Part shown: in pieces, positions 45,569 through 54,800 of the stretch
Layout of the letters: each line of letters starts with the position of its first letter
How positions within the stretch are numbered: the first letter of the stretch is position 1
NCBI GenBank assembly: GCA_028723525.1
Contig: JAQYET010000108.1
Coordinates: forward strand, 1-64,000
Length of the DNA: 64,000 nucleotides
Reading direction: 5' to 3'
Origin: Prevotellaceae bacterium
GTDB taxonomy: Bacteria > Bacteroidota > Bacteroidia > Bacteroidales > Bacteroidaceae
The notes under the pieces: model-generated
Seen by the model: the letters and a program-made list of their open reading frames with translations, nothing else
The model's database searches: none
What the model was told of the DNA's origin: nothing
Made by a program: the position numbers and the translations under genes

Positions 45569-47164
45569 ATGAAAGAACGTCTGTCATCATCGCTCTTAAT
45601 CACTGCATGCCTGCTCATATTGACTGCATGCAGCAACGAAAATCAGACTGTATTAGGAAACATCAAAGGTCTTATGAATGCACATATCCCCAACCAAGGC
45701 GAGTTCTACCTTGACAACAGCAATGAGGAAAAGCCATTTTGTGTGATATGCCAAAGAGGTAGAACCGACTCTGTTGCCGTAAGGATAGACGGAGGTACGG
45801 TGGAGGATATTCGCAACAACGAAACGCTGGCAATGTTGGAACAGACCGACAACGAACTGAAAGTTAGACTGCCAACATTGGTTGACGACCTGTCGTCATT
45901 CAACCTTACATGCACTATTGTTGACAGCGAGGACAACGAAGAATGGGAAGCAGACACTACAAGATACCTGATGCCTGTTTTCGAAGATACTGTCACCGTA
46001 GTAAAAGACATTGCCTACTGCGACGACAGACTGGGATTTTATGCCTCACTACCAATGGATGACACGCCGACAAGCGACTACGGTAGTTATATGAGGGCAG
46101 CGATTGACAACTACAAATTTGAAGGCGTGAGCCCCTTGGAACTCACTCTCGACCTGTATTCGCTCTCCAACGACACTATCAAACGCCGCCCTTTGATAAT
46201 ACTTCTGCACGGCGGCGCTTTTCTCTTCGGCGACAAGGCGGGAACACTTATGCAACATCTCGCGCGGCATTTCGCATCAAGGGGTTATGTGGTGGCTTCG
46301 GTAAACTACAGATTGGGATGTTCGCTGCTCGGCATACCGGCATTTGAGCGCACCATATACCGAAGTGTTCAGGATGCGTTGACGGCAGGAAACTTTCTAA
46401 AAGACAGGGCTGCAGAATATGGAATAGACACCGATGCCGTGTTCTTGGTGGGGCATAGCGCGGGAGCAGTGACAGCACTCACAGCCTCGGTGATGACCGA
46501 TGACGAAAGGTATAGTTCGGTCACGGCTAACATTATACGAGAAGATTTGGGACATTTGCCTCCTCCGTTGAGAGTGGCAGGCACCGTAGGGCTTTGGGGA
46601 GCCGTGACAGATCTTGACCTGATTGACGAGGAAGACAATCCTAACTTCATGCTGCTGCATGGTACTGACGACGACATCGTGCCTTACCGCAACGGAAAAC
46701 CGTTTGAGGCTGTGAGCAATGTGGTGGAAGAACTGGTTGGAATAAAGATGGAGATGTCTGGAAGTGCAGCAATATATGAGAAGATGGAAAGTATCGGAAA
46801 GGAATGCTACCTATATTCGTTCCAAGGAATGAAACACGACCCTCACCTTGACGAGAACGGACATTTCAATGAGAACATAGACATCGTTGACGACATAACG
46901 ACACAATATTTATATAAAAGACTTGACGCGCTCGGTCCGAGGTTGGAAAAAAGGATTACCGGGGAATACACTACGCGGTTCTCTCTTGTTGGCGAGAAAA
47001 GTAAAATCGTAGGCGTAAAGTGGAATGTGAGGGGAGCGGTAATAACCAAGTATATATCTGAGAAAGAAATAGAGTGTTGTATATTTACAAATGCAGCAGA
47101 AACGAAGATAACAGCTACGTGTATGCTGGAAAATGGCAGGATAATAACAAGATATGGAAAATAA
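45569..47164 (+). CDS. Lipoprotein alpha/beta hydrolase (esterase/lipase-like)
   Basis: This 531-residue protein has a lipoprotein signal ending LTAC (Cys21). An N-terminal beta region (about 30-145) is followed by an alpha/beta-hydrolase domain and a C-terminal Ig-like part. The oxyanion segment LLHGGAF (H214-G216), nucleophile elbow GHSAG (S297), acid in HGTDDDIVPY (D367-D369) and His in GMKHDPH (H423) are all present. HGG plus GHSAG fits the carboxylesterase/hormone-sensitive-lipase group. It should act on a lipid or ester in the periplasm or at the surface. Placed in this operon, it is a second candidate effector beside the subtilase. Its stop overlaps the next gene by 11 bp. Confidence 0.85.
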   Translation: MKERLSSSLLITACLLILTACSNENQTVLGNIKGLMNAHIPNQGEFYLDNSNEEKPFCVICQRGRTDSVAVRIDGGTVEDIRNNETLAMLEQTDNELKVRLPTLVDDLSSFNLTCTIVDSEDNEEWEADTTRYLMPVFEDTVTVVKDIAYCDDRLGFYASLPMDDTPTSDYGSYMRAAIDNYKFEGVSPLELTLDLYSLSNDTIKRRPLIILLHGGAFLFGDKAGTLMQHLARHFASRGYVVASVNYRLGCSLLGIPAFERTIYRSVQDALTAGNFLKDRAAEYGIDTDAVFLVGHSAGAVTALTASVMTDDERYSSVTANIIREDLGHLPPPLRVAGTVGLWGAVTDLDLIDEEDNPNFMLLHGTDDDIVPYRNGKPFEAVSNVVEELVGIKMEMSGSAAIYEKMESIGKECYLYSFQGMKHDPHLDENGHFNENIDIVDDITTQYLYKRLDALGPRLEKRITGEYTTRFSLVGEKSKIVGVKWNVRGAVITKYISEKEIECCIFTNAAETKITATCMLENGRIITRYGK

Positions 47165-48005
47165 GAGATATACAAACGATTTCAATCCGCCGCTGTCGCC
47201 GGAAATTCGTGAATACATTAACATCGCACTCGCAGACGGATGTGTGGAAGAGTATAAAATCAGAGTATTACGAAAACAGGCAGAAAAATTTGGTGATGAC
47301 CCTGACGAAGTTGAAATGATATTCAAGGCAGAAGTTGCACGGCTTAAAACAGGAGAGAATGACGAGTATGAGGCTGCCGGTAATAACATATTTGCACATT
47401 TCGCCAATGCCATATTGAAATATGCCGTATTCCGTGGCAGGGCAAGTCGTTCGGAGTTCTGGTCATTCGTGCTGGTGAGTTACTTGTTGTGGATGTTATT
47501 ACTCATATTTCTTGTGAACTGGCAAATAGAAACCAGCGAACAATTTTCATATAAGGAATTCATAGCAATGTTCCTCTATCCAATGTCTATGGTAATTCCA
47601 TTGATAAGCATTTGGGCAAGGAGAATACACGATACAGACAAACCGGGATGGTTCATACTTATACCTTTATATAACATAATACTTCTTTTCTCAAGAGGAA
47701 CAGTGGGAAAGAACAAATATGGAGACACAAGTTTAATGTCAAGAAAGGAAAGGTCTGCACCATCAGGAAACAGAGTTAAGAAGTTGGCACACAACTCACA
47801 CGGAGATTATAACAAACTGTCAAAGTGGGAAACTATAGGAGCGACACTGTTTGCCGTGGCAACAACATTGCATGAGGCAATAATAATGCACTGGATAGAC
47901 TCTGAAAACATTGAGGGCATTGTTCGCTGGCTGTGGCTATTGAGTGGTGCAATGATAATATTTTCACGACTAAAGAGATGGACAATCAAGAAACGCAAGG
48001 GTTAA
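47154..48005 (+). CDS. DUF805 membrane protein with N-terminal extension
   Basis: This 283-residue protein starts inside the hydrolase gene (11-bp overlap). Residues 1-70 are soluble, with DDPDEVEMIFKAEV. The DUF805 domain follows, with FRGRASRSEFW (about residue 94), SIWARRIHDTDKPGW and GKNKYGD, all hallmarks of the family. Two more helices lie after that. DUF805 proteins are inner-membrane proteins of unknown function, often next to stress or toxin genes. The soluble N-terminal extension is not standard and may link to other operon products. Confidence 0.85.
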   Translation: MENKRYTNDFNPPLSPEIREYINIALADGCVEEYKIRVLRKQAEKFGDDPDEVEMIFKAEVARLKTGENDEYEAAGNNIFAHFANAILKYAVFRGRASRSEFWSFVLVSYLLWMLLLIFLVNWQIETSEQFSYKEFIAMFLYPMSMVIPLISIWARRIHDTDKPGWFILIPLYNIILLFSRGTVGKNKYGDTSLMSRKERSAPSGNRVKKLAHNSHGDYNKLSKWETIGATLFAVATTLHEAIIMHWIDSENIEGIVRWLWLLSGAMIIFSRLKRWTIKKRKG

Positions 48006-48061
48006 GAAAATAGGGAACAGATTATAAAATAAAAGGAACTATCATTAAAGAATTAGAGATT

Positions 48062-48946
48062 TTGAAAATAAATGCCCTTGAAAAAGGATTTATTGACAGA
48101 GACACCGTTGAGGAACTGGAGAGAATAATGGCTATTGATAAAAAGATAGACATCAATGAGGCAAACTATCTGTTTTCTCTGAAAAAGGATTTTCTAAACA
48201 AGAAGAGTCATCCCAGCTGGGCTGTATTTTTCATTGACCGAATCACTTCTTTTTTATTGGAAGACGAGGAAAGTCCCGGAGAAATAGATGAGAAAGAAGC
48301 TAAATGGCTTAGAGCAAAGATACAGGAACAAGAATCAATGGATTGGATTGACCGCCAATTACTGATAGACTTGAAAAACAAATCCATAAGTTTCCCGGAA
48401 ATATTACACTTCAAGAACAGATACACCCTGTTTTTCGAAAAAATACTTTTCGGAACAAGATTTATCACTTTCCTTGCAGTAATCGGTTCTCTCTTTGCAT
48501 CATTCATACTATTTCTGAAAGGAACTTCCAACATCGTCGAAGGAGTGATTTACTTCTTCTCGGATTTCCAGAACGTTGAAGACAACAAATTGGTGACGTT
48601 GTTCGTTTCTGCCGTTGACATATTCCTGTTTTCCACCGTGCTACTTATTTTTGCAATGGGAATATACGAATTGTTCATAAATAAGATTGACATCATCAGC
48701 AATAATAAGAAAATGCGCCCATCGTGGTTGTTTGTGAACAGCATTGACGAACTTAAAACATCCTTGGGAAAAGTGATACTAATGATTCTTATAGTTTCGT
48801 TTTTCGAACATTTACTTAGCATATCATACAGCGATGTCATAGAGTTGCTGTATCTTGGAATAGGCATACTGCTGGTTTCCGCAGCATTATATCTAACGCA
48901 CCCCAACCATTCGGAACATAAGAAAACAAAAAAAGCCGATAAATAA
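48062..48946 (+). CDS. YqhA-family (UPF0114-like) membrane protein
   Basis: This is a 294-residue protein. The start is a TTG at 48062, since no ATG lies in frame before residue 23, so the exact start is uncertain. Residues 1-125 are soluble and charged. The rest matches the YqhA/UPF0114 layout: GTRFITFLAVIGSLFAS, DIFLFSTVLLIFAMGIYELFI, and then SIDELKTSLGKVILMILIVSF. Together these give four membrane helices. Function of the family is unknown; its fold is thought to be channel- or transporter-like. The soluble N-terminal part is an addition to the usual short family member. Confidence 0.8.
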   Translation: MKINALEKGFIDRDTVEELERIMAIDKKIDINEANYLFSLKKDFLNKKSHPSWAVFFIDRITSFLLEDEESPGEIDEKEAKWLRAKIQEQESMDWIDRQLLIDLKNKSISFPEILHFKNRYTLFFEKILFGTRFITFLAVIGSLFASFILFLKGTSNIVEGVIYFFSDFQNVEDNKLVTLFVSAVDIFLFSTVLLIFAMGIYELFINKIDIISNNKKMRPSWLFVNSIDELKTSLGKVILMILIVSFFEHLLSISYSDVIELLYLGIGILLVSAALYLTHPNHSEHKKTKKADK

Positions 48947-49010
48947 TAATAACCTAAAAACGTAATCAAACTATTCTTTGATAATAATTGAACATAGTAA
49001 ATTAAAAATT

Positions 49011-49976
49011 ATGAAGAACCTTTTTAAGATTATTAGATGCCATGCAGCCCTAATATTTGTATTCTCTGTACTCCTGTTATTATCAGGATGCCAAAACGAA
49101 CAGAAACAGCAAGAGGAAAAATTAGTAGCCAATGCACAAACTATCATCGGTAACAGCGAAGCATCAAGTATATCAACTATTAAAAGTGCTATTGACGCTA
49201 TAAAAAGTTACCTTTCTGAACATCCGGATTCTGAAAGGCGTTCCGAACTGAACGGATATGTGGAGCAGTTGCATATTTGTTTAGATTCTCACACGGTAAA
49301 AGAATCTTATGAAAAACATGAGAAATTCAAGAGTAACAAATACTACGACACCAAATCCGCCATTGAAGAAATGAATAGTTTCATAAATAGTTTTACTTCA
49401 GATTACGGTCGTGATTTGTTAATGAGAAAACCGGAATTGAATCCTATAATAGAAGATGTGAAAAAGATAAAGGAAGAGTTTGAGACGATGGAAACATTGT
49501 TTGAGCATGAGTATCCTGACTTGGAAACATTCAATGATGACATTGAGCGTTCTTCATATAAGTATGATTATAGCGACTATGAAACGGTTCGCGAGAGCTG
49601 GAAAGAGATTGCCGGCATACAGCGTAGCAGACAAGCAAGCAAAGATGTTGATAAAAAATCTGCCAACTTCGAGCGATTGCTTGCAGAAGATGCCGAGCAC
49701 CAATGTGAGAACAATTACAGTGATTTTATTACTACAACAGTTCAGACAATCAGCATCGGCAATCCATACGAACACGAACAATACAGAGGGAAGGTGTGTG
49801 AAGGTATATTCAGAGTTAATATGGAAGGTGCATATTTGGGCTGGGATAAAGGCTCTGTAAAAATACGCGTAAAGGGAATGATTGGAATATCTTCAGATGA
49901 TAACAAAAAAGAAACACATGTAAAATACGTCAATCTTGACTATGACATCATTGAAAGAGCCGGAGATATACGTTGA
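49011..49976 (+). CDS. Lipoprotein, unknown
   Basis: This is a 321-residue protein from the ATG at 49011. Its signal ends LLLLSGC, which makes a lipoprotein likely. Residues 30-220 are helical and charged. The C-terminal 100 residues alternate beta-like stretches (TVQTISIGNPYEHEQY, ICEGIFRVNMEGAYLG-like region, KGMIGIS). No family is recognised. It is part of the operon by strand, spacing and composition. Confidence 0.65.
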   Translation: MKNLFKIIRCHAALIFVFSVLLLLSGCQNEQKQQEEKLVANAQTIIGNSEASSISTIKSAIDAIKSYLSEHPDSERRSELNGYVEQLHICLDSHTVKESYEKHEKFKSNKYYDTKSAIEEMNSFINSFTSDYGRDLLMRKPELNPIIEDVKKIKEEFETMETLFEHEYPDLETFNDDIERSSYKYDYSDYETVRESWKEIAGIQRSRQASKDVDKKSANFERLLAEDAEHQCENNYSDFITTTVQTISIGNPYEHEQYRGKVCEGIFRVNMEGAYLGWDKGSVKIRVKGMIGISSDDNKKETHVKYVNLDYDIIERAGDIR

Positions 49977-50016
49977 AGAAATAAATTTATATTTAATTTT
50001 AAAACATAGAAGTATT

Positions 50017-50745
50017 ATGACAAACAAAATGAAAATCACAAGTACAGTTATTTTGATGTTTGCACTTTGCATATTTGGAGCGCAAGCGAATTCGAAGTGT
50101 AAGAACATAAAAGATGCGAAAAGTCAGACGCAATGGGAAAATCCTGATTGGGAAGACTCATCATATTGGGATGAACCAGATTCGATAGACGTTGACAGCG
50201 CAGACTTCGTTGAATATGAAGAAATAACATTCCCGTGCGAATATCCTACAGACGAACAGGTGGCAGAATAGTGTGAAGAATACGGGTATCTGTTCTACGA
50301 AAAAATATCTGATTATACATTTATGTATGACATACCGGATGAGATGTTAATAGAGCACCCGGGACTTGTTTATCTTTTGCTTTATTCTACATCGTTAAGC
50401 TCAGCGGAAGAAAAACAGGAGTGGTTCAATACATATCATGCAATGGACAATGAACAGGTGTTGGAACTCTACAAAATACTTATGAGAGAGGGCTATCAAC
50501 TTTCCGAAATAAAGCGGGAAAATCATAATAACTCTCAAAACAGTAGCAAGACTATATATGATTTTAGCGAAGGTCTGGCAGAGGTTGAACTCAATGACAA
50601 GTGGGGATTCATTGACAAAACAGGCAAAGAAGTAATTACTTGCAAATATGATTACGCAAAGTATTTTCACGAGGGTCGGGCAAAGGTTAGACTCAATGGC
50701 AGAGATTTTTATATTGATAAGAACGGTCAGAAAATAAATTATTAG
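50017..50745 (+). pseudogene. WG-repeat exported protein interrupted by an in-frame amber codon
   Basis: An ATG at 50017 opens an 84-residue frame with a signal peptide (MKITSTVILMFALCIFGAQA). It ends at TAG 50269-50271. The same frame is then open for a further 157 codons to 50745. The downstream part contains two WG-type repeats (FSEGLAEVELNDKWGFIDKT and FHEGRAKVRLNGRDFYIDKN). Reading the amber as a sense codon gives one 242-residue protein. The second part has an internal ATG at 50323 but no clear ribosome site. A recent nonsense mutation is the simplest reading; suppression or read-through is the alternative. WG repeats are surface or protein-binding repeats. Confidence 0.65.
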
Positions 50746-50839
50746 TATGATGACCTGTTTCAGAGCGAAGAAGCAAGCATTGAATAAAGAAATACGCCTT
50801 TTCCAGAGGACACCGTAAATTGGAAACTTTGATTTCCTA

Positions 50840-50859
50840 ATTACCGATTGGAGTTAAAC
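50840..50859 (-). mobile_element. Lone end of the MITE-like family
   Basis: ATTACCGATTGGAGTTAAAC differs at one of 20 positions from the inverse of the left end at 1833. No partner end was found upstream within the operon. The gene-free stretch 50746-51102 otherwise holds a small hairpin (50864-50884), the 38-bp repeat and a 34-codon frame. Confidence 0.5.
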
Positions 50860-50924
50860 AGGACCGCGAGAAATACAATCGCGGAACTCATCTTATAGAT
50901 AGTACAAAATCTGCGAGTACTCTG

Positions 50925-50962
50925 TTTCAGTTATAATGCAAGGGCAGTAATAAATGAAAAGA
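50925..50962 (+). repeat. 38-bp direct repeat, copy 1
   Basis: It begins TTTCAGTTATAATGCAAGGG and ends AATAAATGAAAAGA. It is identical to 51788-51825 except for one base. The two copies flank the small lipoprotein gene at 51103. Confidence 0.8.
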
Positions 50963-51058
50963 TGGTATGTCAAAAGTTATTGGCAGGAGGAGGTGACAAA
51001 TAATCCTGACTATTATAACTCAAACATTGCAACTAAAGATAAACCTATTATTTTATAA
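50954..51058 (+). CDS. Possible 34-residue small protein or gene fragment
   Basis: An ATG inside the 38-bp repeat opens a 34-codon frame (MKRWYVKSYWQEEV...) that ends at TAA 51056-51058. Aromatic and charged residues are mixed as in real proteins, but it is too short to assign. It may be a small peptide or the start of a lost gene. Confidence 0.25.
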   Translation: MKRWYVKSYWQEEVTNNPDYYNSNIATKDKPIIL

Positions 51059-51102
51059 CTATCTAACAACTAAATATCCAAAACCATTAAAAATTTATCA
51101 AA

Positions 51103-51624
51103 ATGAAAAAAACACTTTTTGCAATCTTTACGGTTGCCGCCATTATGTTTGGAATGAACTGTTGTGCAGAGAAGCCGAAAGAAACTTCTGAAAACCTCAA
51201 TGTTCCTACGGAAACAAGCACAACGAAGTATCAACAAAGCAATGTGAAACTATCACAGGAAGGAGATTTCGATGAGTTCTTCAAATCTCTTGCAGAATGT
51301 TATGCCGCGGGAGCAACCGAAGAGATAAAGAAGATTGTCCTCGTAAACGCAGATGGCAAGAGAGTTATTATGGACGAAACCATGATTCCTGAGGAATATG
51401 ACTATGGCAATAGGTTTATAAATGCCATAAACAACAACAAATATTCCGCAGACGAAGCCAACTATGCTTTGTTTTATGAATGGGACTTGGCAGGACAGTT
51501 TGGTCTTGACGAAGACGAGTTGTCTAACAATGCAATAATATGGCTGGTTGAATCTTCAGAAGATGTCCTGGCAGGCTGGTACTATAAATACAAGGGGAAA
51601 TGGTATTTGTGGCACATGTTCTAA
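51103..51624 (+). CDS. Small lipoprotein, unknown
   Basis: This 173-residue protein has the signal MKKTLFAIFTVAAIMFGMNC, closely matching that of the Ppx-like lipoprotein at 44524. DNA upstream of both starts (AAATTTATCAAAATGAAAAA-like) is also similar, so the start region was duplicated. The mature part shares nothing obvious with that protein. It ends GWYYKYKGKWYLWHMF. No family is recognised. It is the last gene before the operon-end hairpin and is framed by the 38-bp direct repeats, so it may be a later insertion. Confidence 0.65.
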   Translation: MKKTLFAIFTVAAIMFGMNCCAEKPKETSENLNVPTETSTTKYQQSNVKLSQEGDFDEFFKSLAECYAAGATEEIKKIVLVNADGKRVIMDETMIPEEYDYGNRFINAINNNKYSADEANYALFYEWDLAGQFGLDEDELSNNAIIWLVESSEDVLAGWYYKYKGKWYLWHMF

Positions 51625-51656
51625 TATTATGATATTATATTATTACTCAATATAAA

Positions 51657-51692
51657 TTAGGGCTGACACTTCTCACGATGTATCAGCCCTAA
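51657..51692 (+). terminator. Hairpin at the end of the srf-like operon
   Basis: TTAGGGCTGA pairs with TCAGCCCTAA around a 16-nt loop. No T-run follows, so it may be a message-end stabiliser, with final termination at 51821-51860. Confidence 0.55.
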
Positions 51693-51787
51693 CTCGTATA
51701 GAGAAGCAAGATGTTTAGCGGACAGCAATAAAAGAAAATAAAGCCACGCTCCGACATGTGATGAACATACGGAACAGAGATAACCGG

Positions 51788-51825
51788 TTTCGGTTATAAT
51801 GCAAGGGCAGTAATAAATGAAAAGA
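51788..51825 (+). repeat. 38-bp direct repeat, copy 2
   Basis: It begins TTTCGGTTATAATGCAAGGG. It is identical to 50925-50962 but for one base and runs straight into the terminator stem. Confidence 0.8.
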
Positions 51826-51860
51826 GGATATGGCGTTTCTATACCATATCCTCTTTTTTA
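51821..51860. terminator. Bidirectional terminator between operon and LRR gene
   Basis: AAAGAGGATATGG / CCATATCCTCTTT, a 13-bp stem with a 10-nt loop, flanked by T6 on the plus side and A4 on the left (T4 in the reverse sense). It serves the two convergent units. Confidence 0.85.
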
Positions 51861-51879
51861 TTGTTTTTTCAGGGAAGTG

Positions 51880-54800
51880 TTACTTCACGATTGTTTTCTT
51901 TACAGAAACCACTTTCGTACCGTTCATTTCCTTAACGATGTATATACCCTTTACCGACGGAAGTGCAGAGCCGAGCGCGTGACCGCCTACGGTGAAGTAA
52001 TACCTTGTTACGCCCTCTTCTGCAGAGTTGGCTGAGTCGATTGACGACGTGATTTCTGCCGTCACAATCCAGCCCTTTGCCTCTGCATCTGCGATGTTCG
52101 CACCTGCCGTTCCGGGCATTCCGCTGATGTTGAGCCGGCGTCCCCAAGTTTCGTTGTTCACGTTTATTTCAACACCCGACACGTCTTTCAGTCCTTCGAT
52201 GATGGCATTGATTACGCCGAGTGGGAGTTGGTTGTTCTGTATCAGCACACCCTCCAAGTTCTTATTGTTGGAAAGGTCGAGCGTGGTGAGTTTGTTGTCC
52301 CCTGCCTCAAGGCGTTGCAGATACTGGTTTTTCGACAGGTTGAGTTCTGCGATATTGTTCTTGCCACACTCCAACCAGTACAGATAACCGTTGCTCTGCA
52401 CGTCGAGCGCATCAATCATGTTGCCGTCAACCTTGAGCCATGACAGGTTAGGCTGGTTGGAAACGTCTATTGCCGTGAGTTGGTTGCCTGCCAAATGAAT
52501 CTGCAGCAGCTGCTTGTTGTTAGCCAAATCCACCGCTCCTATGCTGTTGTTGTTGGCGATGAGCGTTGAGAGTTTCGTCTGCTTTGATGTATTCAGTTCC
52601 GTGAGATTGTTGTCGCTGATGTTAAGCCACTTCACGTTAGGACACTTCGACAGGTCGATGCTTGTAAGTTGGTTCTTGAAGAGATAAACCCCTTCCAAGA
52701 GAGTGTTCTTCTGCAAGTCTATCGTAGTGAACTTATTGTCAGAGACGCTTAGTGTCAGCAGGTTGACACAAGGCGTAACGTCGAGTTCTGCCATATTGTT
52801 AGAGAAGGCGTAGAGCGTAACGAGGTTAGCCAGGTCCTTGAGATCGAGCGACGCTATTTTGTTCTCCGTGCAACTCAAATCGATGAGAGCCGTCATTCCC
52901 GTAACGTCGAGTGCGGTGAGGTTGTTGCGCGAGCAGTCCACCTGTGTGATGTTCTCGTGCTTAGGCAACAGCAGTTCTTCCACCTTATTGTCAGCACAGT
53001 CAACCTTAGTGAGTTTTGTCATCTCGCTGCAGTCAATCGTTCCGGCTATTTCGTTTTCATGACAGTCGAGCACGCGCAGAGACTTACAGTTCTTCACATC
53101 GAGGCTCGTAATCTTGTTCTTCTCGCAATAAATGCCGGTGAGATTGGTGTTCTGTGTGACATCAAGTTCGGTGAGTTGGTTTCCACCCAACTGAATACGG
53201 CTCAGCATCGGGGCGCGTGTTATGTCAACAGCCTTCAGGTTCTGGTTAGTCACCGCGAGTATAAGGAGGTTGTCGCCATAGACTTTCACTTCGTTTCCTG
53301 TTGTGGTATGCGTGATGTAAGACGCCTTGCTATACTCCTGCAGCACTCCGTCGCCCCAGTCGATATGATAAACCACGCCTGCGCTTCCACCCGTACCCAC
53401 AGTAACTTCTGTGCCGGCCTCAGCGAATGTCAGTATGATGTTAGGCTGTTTCTCAGCCTCGCGCTCATAAGCACCCTTGTCTATTGCATCACCTGTCACG
53501 CGCGGATTGCCGTTGATGTCGGTTTCTTCCACCACACCCTCGGTTAGTGTTCCTGCATCCACGAACTCGCTTCCGGCAGCCAGTGTCCAGTCGGCAGCCT
53601 TCACAGCCAAGGTGTCTGCCGCGGTGGTTGCTGCTCCGCAGAATGTGGTAGGATTGGTGAAGTTGGTCTTGTCGGCATTAGGATTGCCAATGGTATTGAA
53701 CACCTTAGAAGCCTCGTCGCCGCTGTTTTCGAAGCCGATATTTGCTACTTCGCTCTCTGCGCGCAGCATGTTGTTCTGCACCGTGCTGTTGATTACGCGA
53801 CCACCTTTCACGTAGATGCCGCCACCGGCAAATGCAGTGTTGTTGAACACCACCGAACCGAGCACGTCGCCGCTCTCATTGTAGATGCCACCGCCTTTTC
53901 CGCCGTTGCCATCTCCCATTTCAAGCATGTCGGCATAGCAGTTTGCCACGAGGTTGTAAGAGGCCGCACCCTTATTGAAAATACCACCGCCGAGGAGTCC
54001 GCGGCAGTCGTAGATTACGTTGTGAGCAGCCGTACCCTCATTGTATATGGCGCCACCTGAACCTCCGTAGCACTCCAAGAACTCGCAGCCTGTCACCGTT
54101 CCGCCGATGTTATGTACCGCGCCGCCCATTTCGAGAGCCACACAGTCTTCGAAGAGGCAGTTGCTTATGGCAACGTTCTTTGCATAGACCGCACCTCCCA
54201 AGCCTCTACCGTAACTTGAATGGCTGTAGTTGCGTGCGAAATAGCAGTCGGTTATGGCAGCATTTCCTATTCCGTCGAGATAGACAGCACCGCCTTCCGT
54301 GTCGCTGCTCACAGTGGATTCCACCTTGAACCAAGCCGAGTTTTCAACCACCTTACATGCCTTCAGCGTGATGTTTCCCTTTGCATAGAGCGCGCCGCCG
54401 GCAGCCTTCGACTTATAGTCGTTTGCATTGGCACCCTTCAGGGTCAGTCCGTTAATCTCCGTTGCATCCGAAATTTCGTCGGCAGCGTAGAGAACGTGGT
54501 TGTAGTTGTTTTTCGTTCCGGGTATCAATCCGTTTTCCACTTGCCACGCATAGCGGTAGGTTGTAGCATCCTGAAACTCTCTCACCCACGTGTCTGCCAC
54601 ATCATCGTCGGCACTGAGTATTGTCTCGTTAACGAAGTCATAAGGTTTTCCTCCCTCCTTCAGCACTCGTTCTGCCTTGTCGGTCTCTGTTCCTGCAAAT
54701 CCTCCGTAGATAGACACACCGCTCTTGAGTATGAAAGCCCGCGACAGAGGTTTTGTACTCTTGATAAGTTCTTCCGGAGCATAGGTTCCGGCAGCCACCC

